DNA from: JAAYZB01 sp937958685
Lineage (GTDB): Bacteria; Bacillota_I; Bacilli_A; Izemoplasmatales; Hujiaoplasmataceae
Length of the DNA stretch: 5,389 bases
Assembly: GCA_036824265.1 (NCBI GenBank)
Contig: DAITAL010000075.1
Coordinates: 1 to 5,389, forward strand
Direction: 5' to 3'
The notes beneath the pieces were generated by a model. That model saw nothing but the letters and a program-made list of their open reading frames with translations, was not told where the DNA came from and did no database searches. Positions within the stretch are counted from its first letter, which is position 1. Each line of letters starts with the position of its first letter. Shown one piece after another: positions 1-4,807 of the stretch. Made by a program: the position numbers and the translations under genes.

Positions 1-1198
1 CTAGCATTTCGGCTAGTCCCTTTTTTTCTGCAGACTCGATTTGAGCCTTCGCTCTTTCCTCGTTTTTGATTGCATTCTTGATTGTCAGAATATCCTGATG
101 TGCTTTCGCCGGATCCTTAGGAAATGCTTTCTTCGGATCGATAGCACCTTCGAGCTCGAGTACCATGTTCAAGTAGTCAATCCAATCGCGTTGTACAGAT
201 TCGGTCGTGTTTGAACGTCCGTATCTTCCACAGCTTTCTTCGCCCTCTTTGTAACAAACCTCTTTCAAGTAGCGGAGGCATTTCCCTTGAGATTCGCCAG
301 TCAACCTCATGGCATCGGCCAAATGTTCGACAAGATACAAAGTCATACCTTTGATTTCAGAAGGCTTGAAGCTCAGCTTGTTTTGCTTGACCTTGCGAAG
401 GATCATCACTTCATCGGCTGTTGGATCACCAAGTTCCTTCAGTTCTTTTCGCATCGATCTGATCGTGTTTTTAGTGATTGTTCGTCGATCGACATATCCA
501 TCGATGACAGCTTCATAGAGTCTTTTGAAACCAGCTTTCCAGAGCAACTCAACCCATTCCCAATTTAGAACGGACCAGTACTGAGCAAGGAAGTAATCTG
601 CTCTCGGAACGGTATCGACAAACTTATCTTTCATGAACTCCCCGATGCAAGTGTACTTTGCATCGGTATCTGCAAAGAAAGCCGGATAATCGCTTGGAAT
701 CATTTGGAATGTTTCTCTATGATACTTCTGTCCACTTCCAAAATAGTAATCGACATATCTCCAGTCATTCTTCCATTGTTCATTCGGCGAAAATCGAGCA
801 CATGATAGTCTTAATCGTGTTTTCTCGTCACCAATGGGATAACCAAGGAATTGCCGCTCGGCTTCGAAGATACTCGTTTTCTCTTGATGCCTCTCTGTAA
901 TGACTGTCGTCGCAATGTAGAAGGAGTAAAGAATGCGATTGCCGATTTTGTGGATCCTTTCACATGCTGTTTCTTGCGCGTAGGAATTCGGATTGAACTT
1001 CTTCGTTACTTTTCTTGGAATCAAAACGGATCCACAGTGATGGCATTTTGTCGAATCCGCATCTTGATATGTTCCACAGTGGGAGCACATTCCAAGCTTT
1101 CCTAATGGGATCCTGAAATTGTAATGCTTGATTTTCTGCTGATGCCAGTCCTCATATTCCGATGGGATTGGCAATTCGTCCGTGATGTATGATGACAT
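1..1198 (-). CDS. PcfJ-like protein, 3' end cut by window edge
   Basis: The frame is open from an ATG at 1198 to the left edge, giving 399 residues with no stop. Residues 37-57 form a zinc ribbon with two CxxC pairs (C38/C41 and C52/C55). The region around 205-375 carries features I recall from PcfJ-like proteins: an aromatic stretch ending in LLWKAGFKRLYE, an ILRKVKQNKLS segment, and the signature DYLNM (341-345) followed by FPKDPAKAH (359-367). PcfJ was named from the Enterococcus plasmid pCF10 transfer region, and homologues occur in many Firmicutes phages; its biochemical role is unknown. The last visible residues (about 376-399) are charged and helical. The start is supported by GAGGAG eight bases upstream, lying inside the end of the preceding PcfK-like gene. 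The stop codons are separated by one base from the start region, so the two genes are probably coupled. Family call is fairly firm; function is not inferred. Confidence 0.82.
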   Translation of the reverse strand, partial: MSSYITDELPIPSEYEDWHQQKIKHYNFRIPLGKLGMCSHCGTYQDADSTKCHHCGSVLIPRKVTKKFNPNSYAQETACERIHKIGNRILYSFYIATTVITERHQEKTSIFEAERQFLGYPIGDEKTRLRLSCARFSPNEQWKNDWRYVDYYFGSGQKYHRETFQMIPSDYPAFFADTDAKYTCIGEFMKDKFVDTVPRADYFLAQYWSVLNWEWVELLWKAGFKRLYEAVIDGYVDRRTITKNTIRSMRKELKELGDPTADEVMILRKVKQNKLSFKPSEIKGMTLYLVEHLADAMRLTGESQGKCLRYLKEVCYKEGEESCGRYGRSNTTESVQRDWIDYLNMVLELEGAIDPKKAFPKDPAKAHQDILTIKNAIKNEERAKAQIESAEKKGLAEML

Positions 1199-1214
1199 GA
1201 GGATCACTCCTCAT
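1196..1214 (-). promoter_or_regulatory. Ribosome-binding-site hairpin at the pcfK/pcfJ junction
   Basis: On the coding strand, 1214 to 1197 reads ATGAGGA-GTGA-TCCTCAT, a perfect 7-bp inverted repeat with a 4-base loop. The Shine-Dalgarno GAGGAG (1212-1207) lies mostly in the 5' arm, the pcfK stop TGA (1206-1204) in the loop and the first two bases of the pcfJ ATG (1198-1196) in the 3' arm. GUGA fits the stable GNRA tetraloop class. A ribosome terminating pcfK would open this stem, so translation of pcfJ is probably dependent on that of pcfK. The repeat is directly visible; the coupling is inferred. Confidence 0.6.
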
Positions 1215-1956
1215 CTTGTTCTTCGTCGATGTCTTGATCGTCTTCCAAATCGTCTTCGGAGCATTCGCAATCGACGTCGACGGATGCGGTGAGTTCTTCG
1301 TAGCATTTGCTGCAGAGGTCCTTTTCGACCCAATAGCAGCCATCCTGGCACGCTTGATTGTCGGTGCATCCGCAGACTCTGCAGACGCTGCCGGCGGGCT
1401 TGGCAGGCTTTTCTTCGACGCGCGCTTCTTCGACATCCAAACCGAAGTCGAAGATCGATGCTTGGTTCGCGTCGACGCCTTGGCGTTTGCGCAGCTTGGC
1501 TTCTTCCTTGGCGATGCGTTCGGCTTCGGCTTTTTGCGCCGCCTTCTCGGCCGCGAGTTTCTGCTCCTTGGCGAGTCTCGCCGATTCGGCTTTCCGCTTC
1601 TTTTCGGAGGCTTTTTGTTCTTCGGTCAGTTCTGCAGGTTTGGCCGGCTTGACGGGTTTGGTAGCAGCGGGTTCGGGTTTGGGTTCTTCCTTCGTCTTGA
1701 AGTAGGTTTCCACCCATCCAAAAACGACGTCGTCCTTGACCATCTGTTTGTTCGCGCGCCGTGCTTCTTTGGCGCAGTGGTCGTAGGATCCTTTGATGGA
1801 TTTGCCGGGTTGCAGAATGCCTTCCGCAAGCCCTTCGTTGTCGATGTGGTCGCACAACCAGTTGTGGATCGCATCGATCTCTTCCGAGTGCTTGCCGGTC
1901 ATTTCTTGAAGCATTTTTTGAAGTGCTTGGTCCTTGATGTTGTCGGCGATGTTCAT
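1204..1956 (-). CDS. PcfK-like (AcrIIA9-family fold) protein with coiled coil, Cys cluster and acidic tail
   Basis: This 250-residue protein is modular. Residues 1-90 match the PcfK-like pattern: an IHNWLCDH segment (30-37), then GKSIKGSYDHCAKEARR (51-67), then DDVVFGWVETYF (75-86). The Cas9 inhibitor AcrIIA9 belongs to this family, while pCF10 PcfK is a conjugation-region protein of unknown function. Residues 92-108 are Pro/Lys/Ala-rich, and 109-158 are an Ala/Lys/Glu/Arg-rich predicted coiled coil. QASIF (165-169) resembles the bacterial sliding-clamp-binding pentapeptide. Residues 192-218 hold seven Cys (192, 195, 197, 203, 207, 215, 218) around the motif CRVCGC...GCYWVEKDLCSKC, a zinc-binding-looking module I recall from phage proteins. 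Residues 224-250 contain 16 Asp/Glu. AGGAGGG (1967-1961) precedes the ATG by four bases. The pairing with PcfJ downstream supports the call. Anti-CRISPR activity is only a possibility. Confidence 0.78.
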   Translation of the reverse strand: MNIADNIKDQALQKMLQEMTGKHSEEIDAIHNWLCDHIDNEGLAEGILQPGKSIKGSYDHCAKEARRANKQMVKDDVVFGWVETYFKTKEEPKPEPAATKPVKPAKPAELTEEQKASEKKRKAESARLAKEQKLAAEKAAQKAEAERIAKEEAKLRKRQGVDANQASIFDFGLDVEEARVEEKPAKPAGSVCRVCGCTDNQACQDGCYWVEKDLCSKCYEELTASVDVDCECSEDDLEDDQDIDEEQDEE

Positions 1957-1960
1957 AGTA

Positions 1961-1967
1961 CCCTCCT
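1961..1967 (-). promoter_or_regulatory. Ribosome binding site of the PcfK-like gene
   Basis: AGGAGGG on the coding strand, four bases before the ATG at 1956, fixes the start. It is immediately preceded by the inverted repeat at 1968-1979 in the only true intergenic gap of the window (22 bases). Confidence 0.8.
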
Positions 1968-1979
1968 GGTCATTTGACC
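1968..1979. repeat. Short inverted repeat just upstream of the PcfK-like gene
   Basis: GGTCA-TT-TGACC on the plus strand has 5-base arms and a 2-base centre. It sits between the stop codon of the upstream gene and the Shine-Dalgarno sequence of the PcfK-like gene. It could be a small operator half-site pair or a weak hairpin (4-bp stem with a 4-base loop). It is too short to be certain that it is more than chance. Confidence 0.3.
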
Positions 1980-2557
1980 TAGTTTTGATATTTCAGCAGC
2001 CTTCCGGCTTCTACTTGTTCTGTAGCGAAGACGTCCCAGTCGAGATCGGCTCCCGGCGTCATGTCTGTCACAATCGGTTCTTTTCCAATCGCATCGTAGA
2101 AATAATTGTCGATGCTGACGTAATCCGGGCTAACGAATAACCGTACTCTCATGTCCGTGAAATCACATTCATCTCTCAAGTCGGAATAGTTCGCCAGGAT
2201 CTTGGCCACTCTCAGATTCGGAGCTACGACAAGTGAGTAATCGCCACGGTTCGGATCCGATGCAATGAATGCTTTATTCGGTCCAACGCTTTCCAAGCCG
2301 GATTTATCGATGATATACCAGTTGTTCGTTCCGACCTGTTCAATTAGTACTAAAGTGTGATCCAACTCATTGATATTGTACGGTGCGACTCGAAGAGCCT
2401 TGAAAATGTTCGAACGCTTGGACGTGATTTCCGGAACTTGATTTTGCTTCCACAATGAAGGAGCTTCTTTCCAGTTCAGCATTTTGAACCATTCGGCATA
2501 CGCCGGATAGATCATCTTGATGTCGACGATGCGATAATAGAATCCTTGCTTGATCAT
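1979..2557 (-). CDS. Hypothetical phage protein, 192 aa
   Basis: I do not recognise this protein. It has mixed composition and is rich in aromatic and hydrophobic residues (YYRI at 7-10, YAEWFKMLNW at 20-29, NNWYIIDKSG at 78-87), suggesting a soluble alpha/beta fold. There is no signal peptide, membrane helix, Cys pair or nucleotide-binding loop. The C-terminal third is acidic (for example DLDWD at 171-175). The start is well supported: AGGAGG (2570-2565) lies seven bases before the ATG, which overlaps the stop of the upstream gene as ATGA, so translation is probably coupled. It is followed by a 22-base gap before the PcfK-like gene. Its position inside the replication module suggests an early phage function, but none can be named. 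Confidence 0.8.
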   Translation of the reverse strand: MIKQGFYYRIVDIKMIYPAYAEWFKMLNWKEAPSLWKQNQVPEITSKRSNIFKALRVAPYNINELDHTLVLIEQVGTNNWYIIDKSGLESVGPNKAFIASDPNRGDYSLVVAPNLRVAKILANYSDLRDECDFTDMRVRLFVSPDYVSIDNYFYDAIGKEPIVTDMTPGADLDWDVFATEQVEAGRLLKYQN

Positions 2558-2970
2558 TGCGTAGCCTCCTGAACTGGTGCCGTTACGTCGACGCCGGCAG
2601 GCGCATCTTCAAAGAATCTGACCCAGCGCAGAAAAGCGCGTAGGATCGGTTGAATGTTCGTGTCGTCGGCGTTTCCGCTGAATCCGATGAATCCGTCTTC
2701 GTTGAACGAGATCACTTCGCGGCCTCTGAAGTAGTGCCCGCTGCCTTTGATGTAGCAAGCCTTCTTTCCGGTCTTTCGGTTTATCTTGACTCGAAGCGAT
2801 TTGGGATCTAGCTGCGTGATGTACGGGAACGGATTATTCTCGTTGAACTTGTCCAGTTCGTCCTTCAGGTAGTCCCCCAAGAACAGAATCATGTTGGGTC
2901 GCAGCACGCGATCGTACGACAATTTTTCGTTGAAGATCTGACGAGCTTGTCCCCTGGTAAGCTTATCCAT
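2554..2970 (-). CDS. Hypothetical phage protein, 138 aa
   Basis: This small protein has no function I can name, although its segments SYDRVLRPN (18-26), LRVKINRKTGKK (59-70) and SFNEDGFIGFSG (88-99) look like a conserved phage-type family. The N-terminal half is helical and acidic (LGDYLKDELDKFNE, 31-44), and the middle is basic with alternating hydrophobic residues suggesting beta strands. No Cys cluster or catalytic motif is visible apart from a single Cys at 72. The start at 2970 is supported by AGGAGGG (2981-2975), which is encoded by Gly-Gly codons of the upstream gene. It overlaps the upstream gene by 8 bases and the downstream gene by 4 (ATGA), so all three are probably translated together. 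Confidence 0.8.
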   Translation of the reverse strand: MDKLTRGQARQIFNEKLSYDRVLRPNMILFLGDYLKDELDKFNENNPFPYITQLDPKSLRVKINRKTGKKACYIKGSGHYFRGREVISFNEDGFIGFSGNADDTNIQPILRAFLRWVRFFEDAPAGVDVTAPVQEATQ

Positions 2971-3421
2971 GTTGCCCTCCTATGTCGAAACCGATTTGGC
3001 CCGACTTCGTTTCTTTCAGAATCGCTTGATACACCGGCACGCCGCGTCCCACGATCGGGAGACGGAGGAATTCGTCATGCTGCTGCCGGTAGTCAATGCG
3101 CTCTACAACGCATCTGGCGGCGTCTAGGCGTGCGAGCTCAAGGTTTCGATACTCGCGGACCTCTTCTTGCGACTCGGCGACTTTGACGCCCTTGGCGCCG
3201 GTCAGGATGATGTGGTGGAATACATGCGAGAGTTTGATCTCTCGAATGATCTCGCGCATCTTGGTGTCATTTGATGCAGAGATCTCACCGTAGAATCGCT
3301 CGCAAAGCGAATCGATCGAATTCCATCGAACCGGGTACTGATTCACAATGAACTGATGAACCTGATGTACGAACGGATCGTGGTTGGTGACCTTGATTTC
3401 TTTTCCGTTACGGGTTGGCAT
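2963..3421 (-). CDS. Small phage protein, probable winged-helix-like fold, 152 aa
   Basis: I do not recognise a named family. Residues about 33-85 have the pattern of a small winged helix: helices at 35-45 (SIDSLCERFYG) and 52-64 (DTKMREIIREIKL), then alternating hydrophobics HHIILTGAKGVKVA (69-82) that could form the wing. Residues 84-110 (SQEEVREYRNLELARLDAAR) look like a long charged helix. Similar small phage proteins that I recall from replication modules carry such a helix after a DNA-binding domain; this is inference. The start at 3421 is supported by AAGGGGTGAT (3436-3427), a good partner for the 16S 3' end, with five bases spacing. It overlaps the upstream gene by 14 bases and the downstream gene by 8. 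A DNA-binding or regulatory role in replication is plausible but unproven. Confidence 0.78.
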   Translation of the reverse strand: MPTRNGKEIKVTNHDPFVHQVHQFIVNQYPVRWNSIDSLCERFYGEISASNDTKMREIIREIKLSHVFHHIILTGAKGVKVAESQEEVREYRNLELARLDAARCVVERIDYRQQHDEFLRLPIVGRGVPVYQAILKETKSGQIGFDIGGQHG

Positions 3422-3977
3422 TTCGAATCACCCCTTCAATCGACGACATGGGTTGAATCAATGGGATCTTCCGTAGCAAATAGCGGGGATTCTTGACCTT
3501 GCCATTGAGATAATTACATATGCTGCCGATGGACAATCTGAGCGCTCTAGACGCGGCAGCTGCTGTCTCATAGCGCGCAATCTCCGATTGTGTGATTCTG
3601 TCTTCATGTACGATATAGAATGTCGGATGTCGATAGTACTTCTTCTTACTAATCCCATCAATGCTCATCTCGATCTGCGGAGTGACCGTTGGCTTTGGTG
3701 TGGCGATCTTCGCTTCCTTCGAAATTCGGACGACAGTCACATTGGATACAACCTTGCTTGGATCGAACTCCTTCTCCCTTGGGACGAAGGTATGTAACGC
3801 GATGGATTGCCAAAGGCTGTCTACGACGGACTCGGAGATACTCAATTCATCTTGCGTCTTTTTGTCGTCATACATCAGTCGTTTGACTTCCTTGGTCACC
3901 ATCCCGCCTTGGAGCATGTAGTAGTACTTGCGAGCCCAATTGTGGATCGCATCGTCTCTTTCCTTCCGTTGGTTCAT
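3408..3977 (-). CDS. Orphan protein with C-terminal IENR1/NUMOD1-like helix-turn-helix, 189 aa
   Basis: The last quarter, residues about 130-171, reads as a compact helix-turn-helix: YETAAAASRALRLSIGSICN followed by YLNGKVKNPRYLLRK. Its spacing (small residues, L, S, I, then LNGK and a Y-L-L strand) resembles the IENR1/NUMOD1 module that gives homing endonucleases their DNA contact. No GIY-YIG, HNH or LAGLIDADG motif is visible in the first 130 residues, so it appears to lack a nuclease. The N-terminus contains DAIHNW (9-14), also found in the PcfK-like protein. Residues 25-70 look helical, and 71-104 are a Lys/Thr/Pro-rich linker. The ATG overlaps the helicase-loader stop as ATGA; GGAGGG (3990-3985) is seven bases upstream. 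A DNA-binding accessory of replication or transcription is the most I would infer. Confidence 0.78.
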   Translation of the reverse strand: MNQRKERDDAIHNWARKYYYMLQGGMVTKEVKRLMYDDKKTQDELSISESVVDSLWQSIALHTFVPREKEFDPSKVVSNVTVVRISKEAKIATPKPTVTPQIEMSIDGISKKKYYRHPTFYIVHEDRITQSEIARYETAAAASRALRLSIGSICNYLNGKVKNPRYLLRKIPLIQPMSSIEGVIRNANP

Positions 3978-4807
3978 CGGAGAGCCCTCCGGATGTTCTT
4001 GGAATCGTCTTTGGCAACGGATAGCACGAACGGGCCGCAGAGCTCCTGGATACGGCTGCCAATGGCTTCATCGAGCTTCAGGACGGCGTCAAGGGTCCAT
4101 TCGCTGGAGATGATGGTTGTCTTGCTGTTCATGTAGCGATACTTCAGGATCTCCGATGCAATGTTGACATCGGCATCGGTCGGCTGACCATGCGATTCGA
4201 GGAAGTCGTCGATGTAGAGGACCGCAACGCGTTGGTACTTCTCGATCATCTTCATGTAGCCGTCGGTGTTCATGGTCGGCTTCAATCGATTGATCAAGTC
4301 CCTCCAGATCACGTAGAGTCCTTCGTTTCCACGATTGATGATCTCCATGGTGATGGCGGTGCACAGCTTCGTCTTCCCGGATCCGGGTTGACCGCCGGCA
4401 TAGAACCAGTTGACTTTCCAATGGCGGTTCAGATAGTCGGTTGCTTTTTGTTTCATGCGCCCTTGCCAATCAAAGTCGATTTCGAAGCTCTCCATGGTGT
4501 GTTCCAGGATCATGCCTTCGAGTCCGGCTTGCACGAGGTACTTGTGAGCGTTGCGGCGCGGCATGCAGGAGCACACCTGAAGCTGGTAGTAGTCGAGTCT
4601 ATCAATGGTGGCACGTATGGCGATCGTACCTCGATTCTTGCACAGAGGGCAGTCTACGCCGTTCCAAGGCTCTGCAGAGTCTTCGTTGTGCCATTTGACG
4701 CGTTGGTCGATGTCGTCGCGCCGATTGAAAGGTTTGCGTTCAGATGACCGTTCCGGCCGGCTGAGATCCAAGGGAGCCTTTTTCAATTCTTCCGTGATTG
4801 TTCCCAT
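3974..4807 (-). CDS. DnaC-like AAA+ replicative helicase loader
   Basis: This 277-residue protein has the layout of a phage DnaC/DnaI-type loader, an ATPase that delivers the ring helicase to the origin. The Walker A loop is GGQPGSGKT (138-146), with Lys145 and Thr146 expected to bind ATP phosphate. Walker B is VAVLYIDDF (194-202), TTIISSEW (230-237) fits sensor 1, and the EAIGSRI stretch (248-253) supplies the expected arginine-finger Arg252. Before the core, C53 and C56 (CPLC) with C79 and C81 (CSC) suggest a metal site, as in many Gram-positive loaders. The ATG at 4807 is chosen because AAAGGAG (4823-4817) lies nine bases upstream; an in-frame ATG at 4906 would add 33 low-complexity residues with no such site. 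It overlaps the replication-protein gene upstream by 68 bases and the next gene by 4. The call is firm at family level. Confidence 0.92.
   Translation of the reverse strand: MGTITEELKKAPLDLSRPERSSERKPFNRRDDIDQRVKWHNEDSAEPWNGVDCPLCKNRGTIAIRATIDRLDYYQLQVCSCMPRRNAHKYLVQAGLEGMILEHTMESFEIDFDWQGRMKQKATDYLNRHWKVNWFYAGGQPGSGKTKLCTAITMEIINRGNEGLYVIWRDLINRLKPTMNTDGYMKMIEKYQRVAVLYIDDFLESHGQPTDADVNIASEILKYRYMNSKTTIISSEWTLDAVLKLDEAIGSRIQELCGPFVLSVAKDDSKNIRRALR
3975..3991 (-). promoter_or_regulatory. Ribosome-binding-site hairpin at the helicase loader/orphan HTH gene junction
   Basis: The coding strand reads CGGAG-GGCT-CTCCG directly before ATGA: a perfect, GC-rich 5-bp inverted repeat (3991-3987 with 3982-3978). 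The Shine-Dalgarno GGAGGG lies in the 5' arm and loop, and the overlapping stop/start ATGA follows at once. Ribosomes finishing the helicase loader would melt it, which suggests coupled translation. The repeat is seen; the effect is inferred. Confidence 0.5.

Noticed and set aside
1..27. Terminator-like hairpin CTAGC/GCTAG followed by T7 on the plus strand
   Set aside because: The stem is only 5 bp with low GC, no plus-strand gene ends here, and the sequence is inside the PcfJ-like coding region.
287..1105. Several 80-93-residue plus-strand frames across the left fifth of the window
   Set aside because: They lie opposite the 399-residue PcfJ-like frame, which has a zinc ribbon, PcfJ motifs and a good ribosome site; the plus-strand frames show no motif or ribosome site.
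1204..1855. Arg/Gln-rich 214-residue minus-strand frame overlapping the PcfK-like gene
   Set aside because: It is a frame-shifted shadow with a composition (Arg, Gln, His) typical of out-of-frame Ala/Lys/Glu codons, and its start lacks a ribosome site.
1216..1977. A 253-residue open frame on the plus strand, Phe/Gly/Leu-rich, opposite the PcfK-like gene
   Set aside because: It mirrors the Lys/Glu/Ala-rich coiled coil in antisense register (GAA and AAG read as TTC and CTT), has no ribosome site, and the minus-strand protein has recognisable domains.
1957..1978. Separate promoter for the PcfK-like gene
   Set aside because: The gap is 22 bases and mostly filled by the ribosome site and a short inverted repeat; no -35/-10 pair could be recognised upstream.
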